Shown here: positions 46,728 through 61,700 of the stretch, one piece after another | Layout: each line of letters opens with the position of its first letter | How positions within the stretch are numbered: position 1 is the first letter of the stretch | Assembly: GCA_009767595.1 (NCBI GenBank) | Contig: VSDK01003991.1 | Coordinates: 176,977-240,976 of the forward strand | From: Symbiodinium kawagutii | Taxonomy: Eukaryota; Sar; Dinophyceae; Suessiales; Symbiodiniaceae | Direction of reading: 5' to 3' | DNA length: 64,000 nt | Notes under the pieces: generated by a model | Databases searched by the model: none | Told to the model about the DNA's origin: nothing | The model's input: only the letters and a program-made list of their open reading frames with translations | Position numbers and translations under genes: made by a program

Positions 46728-49700
46728 ATCCTCAATACCTCCTGGCTTTGCAAGTATAGCTGTCTGCGTCATGAGTGCACCAAAATGGGCCATCTGTTGG
46801 TCAGTTTTATGCCTATCAGGGATCAATCCCCATCCAAACTACTAGGGATTATTCACCTACAAGCCAAGCGATCCAAAGACAACCCTCCTGATTCTTTGTA
46901 TGCTCGTATGGACGGGAGACCAGCACATGTCCCACCACAACAGCAACAACCGCAACACAGGAACAACAAGGACAAAACCAACAGCCTCAAACACCTTAGC
47001 AGGAATCCCCTTATGACATCATGCAACTCCATTGGCGGCACCACGACCACCATGCACCACAGGTCCCACCCGAAGCGTTCCGGCGCCTCCAACTGGGCTT
47101 GGCTCCGCCCAGGTAGGACATGACCTCGTAGACAGGCTCATCCAGTCCTTCATCATGCCTCAGTGGAAGATCAAACAGCATCATCTACCTACTAGATCAA
47201 CGACATTTATAAATCATTCAGCTAGGTGAAAGTGGCTGATCATTTGATTCATGAATTCTGATCGTTTGATCAATCAACTGATTGATCATGGTTGAAAATT
47301 GTTGATTATGACTGCTTAAAAACGGCAGTGGGTTATGAATGCTCATGGGAAGAAAGACTACTTGGATCACCCACTATAGGTTCTGCCCATTATGCAAAAT
47401 GATCATCGTTGATGGTGTTGATAGCCATTGACAACATCAATGACCACTAATGGTCACTTTCATCACTTTCAACATCTTAAGAACAGCTGACAGTTGACAA
47501 CCATCTCTCTCTCCCCATCGCCATCCCGGAGGCCCAGACACTGACCACGAATTATCAGCTACGACCATAAAAGATAACATTAATCATAGTTGCAATTACT
47601 CACCATGACTCACCGATTAATGTTCGACCATACCATCCTTAGAGACCTCCCCAATCAGTGGCTGTTGCTGTTTCTATTCTGGGGAAAAGTGGCTGCCAGC
47701 TGGACCACCAAATGTGCCGTTTCTGCTGCAACTATAGGACTGAGGGGTGAAGCCTAGGTTTGCTTCGCCCTGGGATTGTTGATCAAATCCATAACTGTTG
47801 TCTTGATCTTTGGATTGAACAGTGCCAAAGCCTTTCTGCATGGAAGACTAAACCGGCAAAGAAGCAAAGAACAGCTCTGCTTAGAGATGTGACGGGACTC
47901 ATTTGGCGACCCAAAATCCCCCGACAACGGCACGCCAAGGTGCCAAATGTCCACATTGTCAATCGGTCTAATGATGAACCTTGGCTGATTGTAATCACCG
48001 CCATGACGGGGTACCGCTCCAACGGTGGCTGCTGCATGATTAAAGAAATGCGTAAAAATCTGGACCATTTCCAGCGTCACCAGCAATTGGTTTGACCCAG
48101 CATCCCAGCCGTAACATTATTCAACAAAAAACATTGAATACAACAACGCCATTGAAAGGCATCAGCCATAAACACCCACACACATACGTAGTTACATTGA
48201 CACTGATAGATATCTGCAAATGAAAAAGCACGTATGTACACACAAACAAATCAATGCTGGACTTGAGTACCGCATGAACAACAACCCATCCTTTGTGAAG
48301 GTATTGGGTTTCCCTTCCCGGAGCGGGTATGTTAGAGTACACGACTTCATGACTCTTGGCTGCAACGTGAGGGGAGTGACGTGCGGAATTCCAAACGTGG
48401 CGATGCTACGAGTCATTGTTGGTGGCTAGTATCACTATCAACCATTATTAACCCTTCTAAACCAGTACCAACCATGGCTTGTAACCAACCAACAATTGTT
48501 GTCGAAATAGAGCATCCACATCCACTTTTCTCAAAAGTTTTCGACCACCTCTGAGGAAACTCCCTGAATTCATTGACAAAGCTACCTGGTGGGTGTTTGA
48601 ACCACTCCCTCATGAAAAATGTTAGCAGGTCAACAAACCGACCTTGTCTTGATAATTACAGCTGGGAAAATAAAACATGTCAATCAAGCCATCAACCATC
48701 TACAATAGTTCATAGTAGCAGCCTCACAAGAACTGGGCCCAGCAGCCTCGTTCCAGCGCCATCATCATTCTACGGTTTCTGATCTGATTGGGGCCCTCAA
48801 CCAGCTACCCGTGGTTGATCAATACTGATTAGGATCTATCGTAGGCGAAGATATGGAACTGATACTGTAAACCAGACACCTCGAACAAACTTACAACTTG
48901 GGGCAGGCTCTCTGTACCCCTATCAAATGTCGCAACCATCGTCCAGCATCATCAACCATCATGAAACAAGATCTGCTCACAGTTCTCCAACAAGAACCCG
49001 CCAAAATTCTGGGATATTCGTCCCCAACAAACAAGTCTTTGGCACACATGGAGGCGTGCCCACTCAGCACTGATTGATTCAGGTGGTTGATGATTGCATC
49101 CTCCTGCCACAACTCCATGATGCCCCCCCCCAGTCGCCATCAAGGAGCTCTTCCACCGGCAACCTGTTGTAGGTCGCCTGTGGCACAAGTGCGCGGCAGA
49201 CATGGCAGATTTCTTGTTTGCCGAGCTCTTTCGTTTGAAACTGCTTTCAGCTCTCATATGGCATTCATTGTAGCAAGTTTCTAAGCACACTTTAAGATCG
49301 TCGGGTTTCGGCCACCGGGAGTTTTGTCAATCTTGAAGTCGAAATTCAGATCGCAGGCTTTGGACACTGCTGAAATGGAATTCACCGAACACTTCAACTG
49401 CGCATCAGCACCCCCAAACTCGAGTCAGTGGGGACCATCGGAACGCTGACGATATGCTTGGATTCACCATGCTGTTCAATAGGATTCATCATAACAACAT
49501 TTCACAACGTGTTGGATTACCCCGTCGCATGCATGACAATCTCACAATGCTTTGTCTCGATGCTTTGTCGCAAAACTGCATACACCCCGGCCCCCCAGAG
49601 TCTTCCTTGCTGTTGGTGACCAAAGCTCATCACGTCATAAACCATCATCAAGATCGACCATCACCAGCCATCATCAACCATCATCATCGTCAATCCCCCT

Positions 49701-52700
49701 CACAGATCCCATCCTCAACCGTTGCCAAATCTACCCGAGCAACCAGCAAGCCTCAGAGATGAGGTTGGGAGTGCCATAGGTCTTATTCAACTCCTCCAAC
49801 TTCGCCGGCACGTTGGCATTTTCGCCTGGGCGGAGCTGCGAGCGAAACGTGGCGTGCTGCTGCAGCGTGGCAGCGAAACGTGATCCGCTGGTAGCCGTGG
49901 TGAGTTCCGGGGGAAGCTCAGCAGCTGGAGTTCGAGCCAGTCGGTGCTTGAGGGCTGTCCTAACGACCTCCCTACAAAGAAGTGACCAGTAAGTATCATC
50001 CATCATCTGCAATGATGGTTAGTAAGGAGGTCAATATCATCATGATACCAAAAAATAATGGTAAGTATCATGATGGTTGGAGACTTCATCCATCATCTGC
50101 AACCGAATGTTCAAGACAACAATCGTCACCTGTTGAACCCATTGCCTGGTGATTCCATCACACGTCAAGAGATATATAGAGTTGCCAATTACGACACGTT
50201 GAACCTTACCTAGTGAAAGAATGGTTGGAATATTACCTACCAAGTAGATACAACTAGGGTGACACAATCATGCTTGGAACATCTACGAACAAATTAAATC
50301 TAACAATAGAGCTGCCCATATGATATTCCATGATTGTATCCATATCATTATTGCCAAACATATTGCAACTATATCATACCATATACAAATATCTCTGATA
50401 TAATTTCTCCGATAGATTTTGTACTAAATCATTGACATGATATATCATGATATGGGCACTATCCTTGCTACGACAACTACCAGCTACCATGGCAACTGCC
50501 AATATCAAGATCAATCTGGTACCCATTGGCAACAAACCATGGCAACTAAGATCGATCTGGTATAGTCTCGACATAATCTTGGCATCATCCGTATTACGAT
50601 GGCAACAAACCATGGCAACTACCATGGCAACTGGTTTTGCCATCAAAACCAATCTGGTACCATGGCACATGGCAACTACCATCAAAACCAATCTGGTACC
50701 CATCTGGTGCCAATCCCCACGCCACTCCGCCACAGCTGTCGCCCAGTGGCCGATGACGCCGAACTTCAGGCGCGAGTGGAAGCCCAGATTGCCCACCGAG
50801 ACCCAGCCCGAGTGGATACCGCAGCGGATGCTCACCTCGGAGGTGCAAAGCTAGGGAGGTGGCCATAGGGTGAGGCCTGGTGAAGTCAGGGGATGGTTGG
50901 ATGGCTGATGGATGGTGGTTATCTGATGTTATTTGATGTTATTTGATGGTTGATGGATGATGATGGTGGTTATCTGGTAGTTGATGGCTGAGAATGACCA
51001 GGGGTAATTAATTGAGCAACAAGAATGGTCGATGATGGTTGATTGATAGGGAGTTAAGGGTTGAGCAATGGCTAATGGTTGATGGACCGTTGTCGTTGAA
51101 GGTGGGTAGAAAGCTGATTGATAATGGTCAATTGCATCAGTTTATTAGCTCGTGACTGATGGCGGTTACGTTACCAACTTAGTGGTGGCTCTGGATGGAG
51201 AACTTATGGTACACCGATGCTTACTTGATGGTTAGTAGCAGTCCAAATGGCAAATCAACGTTGGTGAATAGCAGCTACTCATGTTGAAGGAATGATGACG
51301 AATGAAGATCAAATATGTCAGGCCAAGTAGGTGAACATAACCATCATTACCGTCTCTGGCGAGATTGATGCAAGCCGCATCTCAGCAACAAATCAACCAT
51401 GGCCAACGCCACAGCGGTCTTCAAGCCTGGTTGGATAGCAACATGCCAGGCCCCGCCAGGCTGCTCACCTACCAAAAGAGAAATCTCCCTGCGCATCTCA
51501 ACAGACAACACCACCTGCAAATACCGGCAATTGTCGGGTCCAAGTCGCATGTGGCAAGCCCTTCTTGTGGGACCAGTGATTGATCTTCTGAACACCTGCC
51601 GATGACAGATTTTGAGCCGACCATGGCCACAATGATCATTCTGAGCCATCATTAGTCATCAATAATCCTTATTAACCAAGAAAAATGATCACAAGTTGTA
51701 ATGATGATCATGACCATGACGGCGATGACGATGGATGATATGATGATCGTGAGATCAAATTATCACATTGATGTTCATCCATGAGAGCTGGCTAGATCCA
51801 AATTAAGCCAAATTGCAGTAACCGATTATTAGCGATGGTCAAACTAATAATCGAAATTACTGGTTATCAATGATCTTCACTAAGAATCACAATTACTGGT
51901 TATCAATCATCAATTTGATAAATGATTGGTTATTAATTAAGCCAAATTACCGATTACTATCAATGACTGGTGCCAATTTGGTTGATAGCCATCAATAATT
52001 GATTAATAATTACTATCATTGCTATTAATTAAGCCAAATTACTTCCCGCGAAATCCGTGCCACCACTGGTGCGTTTGACACCCCACCGGGGCCCGGCCCG
52101 GCTCGTCATTCTCGACGCGCCTCGCTGCATTTTCAGGGTGGCACGAACGCAGGACAGCGCCTCAGCTGGTTGTGGAAACTGATAGGGAAGTAGTTTGGCT
52201 ATGGGATGCTATGGGTCAATATAAACCAACCAACCAATGGTAAATGACAAGGGAAAACAATGGTAAATGGTAAATGACGTGGGTTGGAAAACCAATGGCT
52301 ATGGGGGTTAACAACCAACAATAACAAGGGACAACAATGGTAAATGACGGGGAACCAGGGGTACGGGGTGAACTGACCCACGGCCAGTTATCCAAAAACG
52401 AGCCGGAGCAAGCGGCAAAACCGGCCCCCACGACAGAAATCACTAAGAATACTTGATGAAATCACTGAGAATACTTGCTGATACTTGATGGGTGGCATTT
52501 CTATCGCTTGGATCTATCAGCAAACAGTTGATGGGTGTTGGCTCATTCCATCACTCCTGGGTTGGATGAACCGTATGCATATGCAGTGGATCTTCATCGC
52601 TTATTCGAGTCCCACAAGCCGAAGGCTGGAAGCACGATTGGCGATATTCAACCATTAATCTAACCATGAACCAATTTAACCAACATCATAAAGCCATTAC

Positions 52701-55700
52701 TCTGTTACATGCATAATCATCAACCATGATGAATCATCAACCTTCACGCAATCATTGACCAACAACCAACGACCTGATTCAACCATCACCATTCAAACAT
52801 TCAACCAACATTCACCATCATCTAGCCACCCCTTCACAAACCATCTCCCATCACCTTCCAACCATCATCCACCAGCACCAACCCACCACCTGTCCCCCCC
52901 CCGCGGGCCGCATTGGTTGCGCTGCCGCGTCGCGTGATCCCGGATCTTCCCCGGCGCCCCGAAGACTGCCAGGATGGCATCGCCGATGAACTCGATGACC
53001 ACGCCGTCGCAGCTTTCGATGCTGAGGCCGCAACAGCAGGTGGCCCCCAGGTTCACCCCATGGTTCATGCGCGCTCAGTGGTGATGATGCTCAACGGGTT
53101 GGTGGTGCTCACCACCCATGGTGAAGGAGTGGTTAATAATGGTTAACGATGGTTATATATGGTTAATGGCTAAGAAGGATCATTGACTGGTTGGTGGTTG
53201 AACCACCCCGTCATGAAAAGTATGAGTCAACCAACCAATTGTTAATGATTAACTAGGGAAAATGCAAAAAATGTTTGAAACCACCAAGCAGTTAAAGGTG
53301 GTGACGGGAATCATAGCTGCTAACAATAGTTGGTTACAAGGATGCTTAATGATGCTGGGTTAATATGATGATTAACATGATGCTTAATTACTGTTCCATA
53401 TGGTTACAATGGTTAATTGATAATTAAGGATGATGCTTCATGATGCTTGAAGGTGGTTTATGGTGGTTTAAGAAGTGAGTTGATGGTTGATGATGGTCAA
53501 TTCATGGTTTGATGATGGTTGATGATGGTAGGGTAATGGCTATCATATAAGGGTTCGTTGATGGTCAATGGAGCACGGATAATTAATGGACGGTTAAGGA
53601 ATTGTGAATCGATGGTTTAAACATCAACGATCAAGTACCATCTATTATAGAATCATCATCTATGCTACAAAAATCAAGTAGCAGAATTGACAATTGAAGG
53701 TGTATGATCATAGTTGTACATAAAAATCATCATCACCATCACCATTTATCATATGGAGCATGATTTACCAACATTAAGCACCGTGGATCAGGAAGAACCA
53801 TCACTATCCTCATCCCAACTTGTTGCCCGTTGGTAGGCAGCCCAGAGCGACTTCGATTATCCCAGCGGCATCTTGGACATGTCGTTGAAGTATCGACTCA
53901 GCAGCACCAGGGTTTGTTCCGGCACTAGCTGCTCCACTATACCTCAGTGTGCTTGGAACCGGCTATCTTACTTGGATGGTCATCCCAGTGCTTAGTTCAG
54001 CCACTAATAAAAGGTATAACCCACCTATGGTGGGTACAATCCCCAAGCTTACTATCATCCAGCTGTAGGTCACAATCACTGGGCTTGGGTTTCCGTTCGT
54101 AGGTTTTCCACACCATTTCCGAGAATCAATGTGAGGCGATCTTGAGCGGCTTGAGAAGCCATATGTTGCAAAGGTTTGTGCGGCTGCTTGTTGACTCCTC
54201 ATGAGCCTTTACACGAACACTCTCTTAAATATTTAGAGCATTTTAGAGCGGTCAACCGTAGGGGTGGATGTATTCTTCGGTCACATCGTGGTAAACGCCT
54301 TTCCAATCTCAACCGACCAGAAGGCACTGCCAGTGGGTTGGACCCCACGGCCAACTGTTGATGACCCGCTGGCTCCACCTCATGGGAGCCTCACACCGAG
54401 CTGCTCGTAAAGCCGGCCATGTCGGAGAAAAAGAGACTCACCTGGCGGCTAGGGATGGCTACGGGGGTCGATTCCTCACAGTTGCTGAAGGGCTGATCCT
54501 CTGGAGCTCACCCCGTGGCTTTGTTTATTAAAGGTTAAATCACCTTAGTTCACCACAGGGGTAGCCCTAGACCTTTTTGGAGTGCCTTGGGTTTTCGAGT
54601 GCTTGCTGCAAGTATTGGTGTCTGAGAGTAAGTGAAACATCAGAAATAAGCACCAACCACGACATAAGCGCAAAATAAAATATGGTTGATCTAACCACTA
54701 ATATTAACATTATGGTTTGGCATGGGCCATTGATGTCAACCATGATTCATTGTCTGGTTGAAAAGCAGAAAGTGTTAGCTGATGAGCCATCAGCGGGCGG
54801 TTACTGTGCCGAGTTGATGCTTAGTGCTTTGACATGACGGCTGTTTGGCCACCGAACCGGGCTTAGTCTCCATCCCACCATCAGCTTGATGGTATCCAAA
54901 GGCCACTGCTGAGCTATTCCCACTGTCAACCATGGGTGCACCCCCTAAACCACTGAGTTTCAACCACAACCCCCATTGCACCCCTCGAGTTCAACAACAA
55001 TTCCCATCAGTAGGCACGCCTATAGTTTAAAACCACCATTGTTCACGAGGCACCCTTAGAATCAAAGCCTTAGAGTGAACTAGCTCAACCCATGGGTTGG
55101 CCCCCCTTCAACCACCAACCAACCCATGGGTTAACCAACCACCAACCGACTCACAAGGGCACCTCCAAGCCATCCCAACGGCGTCGCGCACCGCGCCTCG
55201 CGTTCGTCCAGCTGCGTCTTCACCTGGACGCCGTTCACCAGCAGGTTCTGCACCACGGGCCATGGCACGTAGCGACCCCAGGAGATGATGGCCGTCTTCC
55301 TGGGGACGGGGCGCCGGTGGTGCCATCCAAGGGATAGCCTGGGTGGTTCGGCTTCAGGTGAATGGTGGTGGATGTTGGATGGTGATTTGCCTCAAGTGAG
55401 GGTTGAGATGCCAGCGATGGTTGATATGTGATGGTGATTTGAGATTTTTTTCAAATTCTTCATGGCGGTTGTTAGCCCTGTTTAAAGGATCATCACCAAC
55501 AAGAGGATGGGAGATGATGGGAGATCCAGCTTGCAACATCCCCCTCCAATGTTCCAATTCGCCCGGAAGCTGGCAAAACATGGTGGTTAAGAGCTGGACC
55601 CACCCACAGCTTCGCAGCTGTTCCGCCACTCGCAGCGCAAGCGACGTTTTGTTGAAGATGTGCTGGATCAGCTGCACCTGACGGGGGAGGTTGCCCAGGA

Positions 55701-58700
55701 GACTGGTGACTGGTCAGGCCTCATCAACTACTCCGATGAGTTGTGCCATATCAAGAGTTCATAGGGCACGTGATGGTGATTAATGACAAGCTTCACCTGA
55801 TCAACCATCATTTCTCCATCGTTCTTAACCATGGTCAATGCGCCAAGTATCAGTGAACCATCGGTTAGCCATTGATCCCTTCAAACCTGGCCATATTGGA
55901 TAAGCCGTTGTCAGTCAGCAATTGCTTGATCATCTTGATCCTATGTGTTCCCCATGAATTCACCCGCAGTTAACAATCAATTATTTAAATCTATACATCC
56001 CTGATGAACCATCAAAACAGGATTGTATAAATTTATGGACTGTCAGATTTATCTCAGCATTTCTGAGTGATTTATCTCATCAGGAATAAAAAACTAACCT
56101 TTATAGGTTTAAACCTATATAAACCTATAAAACCTATATCGATAAAACCCGAGTGAAAACCTTAAGGTAAACCTGTATAACCTATATAACCTAGGGTCCC
56201 TATATAGATTTAACCTATATAACCTTTATATAAATCTCAGCCAACCATGGCATCGTCTCACTCGTCCCTAAGCCACGGGAACGACGGCACCTCTTCAGCT
56301 CCTTGTGTCACCTGGAGCGGCGGGGGGGGACCAAGCCGCCATGGTGGGCCGCTTCTGGTGACGACTCCCATATTAGGGGGTTAATAGTGGTTGATATAAG
56401 GGTTAATATAGGTGTAGTTAATATACAACCACTATAGAAGTCAATATAGGTTAAGTAGGGGAATATATAACCACATATTAGGGGGTTAATGGTGGTTGAT
56501 ATAAGGGTTAATCAGCAGTTAATCAGCAGTTAATCCCTAATATTGGTTATCATAATGGCTAAAAATGGTTGATGATTCATAATGGTTAATTGTACTCTTT
56601 TGCCGGGGCGTCCAGGGGTTTGCCCACTCATGCTGTTTTGGTGAATTGTACTTGGTAGGTCAATAATGGCTAAAAATGGTTGATGATAGGTTCATAATGT
56701 TCGTAATGGCTAAACATGATGAATAATAGGGGATAATAAGCAACAAGAAGACATGATGGTCAAACAGTCACAACAAACATATGCTGTGGTGGAACTGGTC
56801 TGTTAGAACTGGTGTGATACAATACACAATGGCGTCTACCAGAGTAGAAACCGTATCTGTTCAACTGCAATCAATTGGTAGAACTCTAAGTTTCGGTAGT
56901 CTGACAATAACCGCCACCATGTCTCAATAATTCTGAAATCATGAGTTCCATGAAGGGAACGGCCATGTAACTATATATGATGGCCCAGCACTGTCTCTCA
57001 TATGTTTCTGGGTCCAAAGCCCAGTGCCACTGGATAACATCACAACAAGGAACATAATAATGGTCTAAGTGTTGGAATCTTCGCCGATCAATGTGTTGGT
57101 AGCCACACATTCATTCTTAGCCAATTATGAACCCTAACGCGCTTTGAACCATCATCATTAACCAGCTATCAACAAAGCTATTCACCATCCTGGACCAGCT
57201 AACCGTCATCAACTACAGTAGTTCATCACAGCTACCTATATGGTGATACCACTAGCAGCTGCCCCGCCTCCACCTTCTCCTGCGGGGCGGCATGACAGTA
57301 ATTATACATGGTGGGTGGTGTGGACAACCTAGGGGGTCACCTGAAAGCAATCTCAGGTGAGTAGGTTTATGAGGTTAATTAGGTAATTATTGGTAATGCT
57401 ATCCATTGCCATGATAAAGTAGGGAAAATTCATGAATGAATACTACCCCACATATCCCCATAGTATATCAATCATAGCTATGCCAACAACATTTCGGGGG
57501 CGTTTACTTCACACTCATAGCCTTTCCTGTGCACTTTCGAGAATCACTAAGGGAAGTTGTTTTATGAAAACTATCAAAACAAAGACTAGAGAAAGATGAT
57601 GAAACCCACCAATCGCTTTGCGACTATTCTCATGTTGGATTTCACCAATCCAAACAGTTTTGGGATTTCCTGGATGTCAAGAGTCCATCATGCTTGCAAC
57701 AATCCGGGGCCCCAAATATGGATGCTTGGTGCAGTCAAAAATGGTGATGCTGGCTGTTTGGATCTTCACTTAGCGCTGGCCACGTCCCTCGTTGATCTAC
57801 TGAGTAATCTACTGATTTTGCTGCTTCGACCCTCAAATCTCTGGGTGGTGACCCCCGAATTGGGTGATTTTCTGATGGTTAGGGTCTCTGAACCGAGGCT
57901 ACCCTCTCACAGCCGAGCAAATGCCAGAGAGACAAGTTGACCCAACTTCAACTTACCCAACAAACAGGCAAGTTCATAGCAACTTCAACTTCAACCTACT
58001 TCACCCAAGTTCAACCAACCATTGGCTTCACCACAGGACCATTCCAGTCGTACCTCTTTGGTGATGGCTGCCAGGTTGATTTGGGCCTCGGACTCTAGCG
58101 CTGGGCCCCGGCAAGATTCTATGGGAAGCTGTCCACTTGTCATCCACTGAATTGGGAGCAGAGCCCACCGAAACCAAATAGCTTCATTGGGACACCCTTT
58201 GACTACCAACCTGCTTGTTGGTGATATCTGGGTCAAGGTGGACATCAGTTGCCTCAGAAATCAGTTGCCTCACTTCGTGTCGCCTCCAATCTGCGCCGCT
58301 CCAATTTTCCCAACTGCAGCGGCTGGGGGCGGAAGTGTTGATCACGGCAAGTGCCGCATTGGGCGGCAAGTGAAGCTCAGCTGGGGCAGCTGTGACATGA
58401 GATCCTGATACCCTTGAAACCAACCCAGCAAAAATCGTGACAGGAGCTCAACAGTGCAGGAACTTCCATGTCAACTTTGTCAATCGAAGTCCATCCAAAA
58501 CATGTTCTTTTCTGCCCAGCTCTGCCTCAGTGCCGTGAGACCTACGCTACGCCCAGTGGCATGGCGCTGCCATATCTTGCCATCAGAAATCTTCCCTCGC
58601 TGTGGCAAACGCGCTCGCCGGATCAGCCTCCGTTGTGTTGCGCAGCACTCGCTCTTCGTCCGTAGCCGAGCTCATGGTACTGGTGGATGCAGCGTTGATG

Positions 58701-61700
58701 CGATAGGTGGCACTGCTCACGATGGAGTGCGCAAGGTCAGAAGATATGGCAACCTGAGTGGCAACCAGCGGCTGCAACCCGCCGTTGATCATGGCAAACA
58801 TGAGACATGGGACCAACAGCCATGGTAGAATGATCGGTCACATAAAATTCTATAATTAAACTGCAATTGCAGTGCCAAAAAAAAACATGATATAGCAACA
58901 GTGACGAGACTCATCACAAGCAACAAACAAATTAAGAAACATTGCATCACTAGGCAGCGTTGGTCATTTGCCACGTGGTAAGAGATTCAGAAATCACATG
59001 TTATTGAAGGGAAACGGGAAACCCTATAGGAAATCAGTTATTTCTATGGCCTGGATTTTCCATAGCCCCCAGGCCAAGGGCTCCCACCCCCCGGCCGTTG
59101 TGGTTGGACCCTGGTGGGGCCCAGCGGCAATCGGCAGCGTTCGGCTTCAGATCCCAACTCCCAGAAGCTCGGCAGCTCGTTGCCAGCGCCTCAGGGCAGA
59201 TCAACTGCACCGTTTCTGCGTGGTGACTTGCGATGGTTTGGGGCTGGGAAAACAGGGACCAACCATTAACAACGGTTAATGGGACAACAGGGACTGCATA
59301 TCAACTGTTATGATGTTTTTTTTTTTTGCCCGGGCGTCCAAAGGACTTGCCCTACATGATGGTTTGGGGCTTATATTTAGGGCTTATCACCATTTACAAC
59401 GGTTCATAATAAGGGTTTACAACCAACAGGAATGGTATTTAGTGATGGTTTGGGGCTGGGAAAACCGATGATAAATGTGGTTGAAATTTGATGGTCAAAA
59501 CCACCAGCTAAGGCAGCGCTTAAACTGATGTTTTGTTTTCATGAAACCTTATCACCATGAACAACTAAGAATTCTGTATCAACCAGTTGCAACTCAGAAT
59601 TCTGAATCAACCACTCGTATCATGTATCCACACCATCTTCGTTGGAGGCCCGGCAATCCCTGGCGAACCTTCCCCTAGCACTGCTGCGCCCAGGCACGAA
59701 AATAAGCGCTGGGCAGCACCAACTGGACCAAGGCGCCAGGTGGCAAAACTACCTTTCCGCCTGGCGATGACGGTGGCACCTCCCCTGGTGCGGTTTGCCA
59801 AGTGGATCCACTGATCGCTGGTGTGGGTCGAGGATCAGCAGTGGTTCGTCAAATCTTAAACTAGTGGTGGTTAGTTTCATTTAACACTGATGAATGTTGA
59901 TTGACATGCTCCTGAACCACTCACTACCGGGTGCGTTCAGTACCTGTTTCGATTGACGGGTGTGCTAACAGGACGTCCCCATGGTTGACCAACTGTAAAC
60001 CATCGTTTTCAAGCATTATGATAAATTCCCTAGGAGGATCTTCCATCAATACGAAATGATGCTTTTGAATGATTAATAGCCATTAGGCAATTGATGAGTT
60101 GGCATGAGTTGGCCAGTTCTTTTGTGTTCTTGCCTCACTATCGTCATAGTCGTGAAGTAATGACTGGCGTTGCTGGATGGTCGTCAATATGAACTCTTAA
60201 ACATGATTGGTTGATGGTGACTTACGGAGAGTATTCACCTAAAAATGGCCACTAGCTCATCGTTGAGTGACCCTAATCCCTAATCGACCATCAGTTCGCT
60301 GTCAGTTAAGTATCAAGATGTATCAAATATATCCCCATGATTCTCAATTAGTCGATTACTGTGAGCCATGATTATCAACATTTATAAACCATTCACCATC
60401 AGTACCGACTCTCTCATTCAATTACCAAACTCTAGTAGTCTAACGTCAGTGAACTTGAACCACTCATCAACCCACAATGCACCAATAATGCAGCATCAGT
60501 TCACCACTCTCATCACCACCGTCGCCAGCTGCTCCCTTGTCGCTCCTGTGATGATGATCTCGGGCGGTCTCCCGTCCACACCCAGCTCTCCTAGTGGGCA
60601 ACGGTGGTGGCCCAGGTTGCAGTCAGGGTGAAGTGGTTGGTGAATGAAACATGGGTTACTCACTAACAATAGCTGGCTAAGAGCTGGTAAAAATGTGGTT
60701 AATTTCCTGCTGGTTACCAGTAGTAAATCACTACCTGGTTAATAGCTGGTTGGTTTTTTGACTACCAAAGCTGAATTGATCAAGAGATTAATTGCAGGTT
60801 AAGTCCTTTTCGGCTCTTCAGTCACAAGAAACAACCTGTATCCGGTAGAGATTTGCAATCAATAATTGTTAAACCTAGCAAGGAACACCAAAAAAACATA
60901 ATTTACAACCAACAAACTTCTGGGTGATATGATTACCTTGACCCCTTGCCAACCACCCTAAGGAACCACCTCCCACCCAACCACCCCAGTGTGGCACCGC
61001 CCCGGCACCTTTGGTATCCACGATTTGGACCCGGGGCTCCGCGTGAATGACCTCCTTGCGCCGGGGGCTTTGCACCTCGCCACCAACCGTTCCAACGGAC
61101 GCGCAACGAACGCCACGGTAGGAACGCAGCCACGGCAGGAGAACCCCAAGGGTTGGGAAACCAATGGCTATGGGGGTTAACAACCAACAATAATAAGGGA
61201 AAACAGCCTGGTTAATGACAGGGGGAACCAGGGGTACGGGGTTTTGACCCACAGCCAATGGTTTACTGCTTTAGTTGATGGGTGTGATTCACTTGAGTAC
61301 TGGTACTCGACTAAGACAACTTGATGTTTGTGATTGGATGATTGGTTAACTTGGGTTGGAAACCAATGGTTTATTGTTTGAGTCACTGCAGGTTACCCAA
61401 GTGCATGGTTACTAAGAAAGGTGATGGTTTTTGTTGGAAACCAATGGTTACACAAGTTGATGGTATTGATTGACTTGAGTACTGCACTTTAGCTGTAGCA
61501 ACTCGATGGTTGCGATTGGTTTGTGTTTTTTAGTTGATGATTACTTCAAGGTCTTGTGCAACTTGGTGTGGAATTAATGTTTGCAACAACGCATGGTTGT
61601 GCAACCAAATGATTGGAGAAGAAATACGAAATAGAACTATCAACATACCAACGGCTGTGACCAACTCATGAACGAACTTGCTGGTGAATCACAAAATACT

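Noticed and set aside
46590-47123. 177-codon plus ORF with a poly-Asp run
   Set aside because: Again a GAT microsatellite; the rest is low-bias sequence antisense to the cyclase exon at 46481-46600.
50594-50868. 90-codon minus and 89-codon plus ORFs
   Set aside because: Shadow frames of the cyclase exon at 50751-50835.
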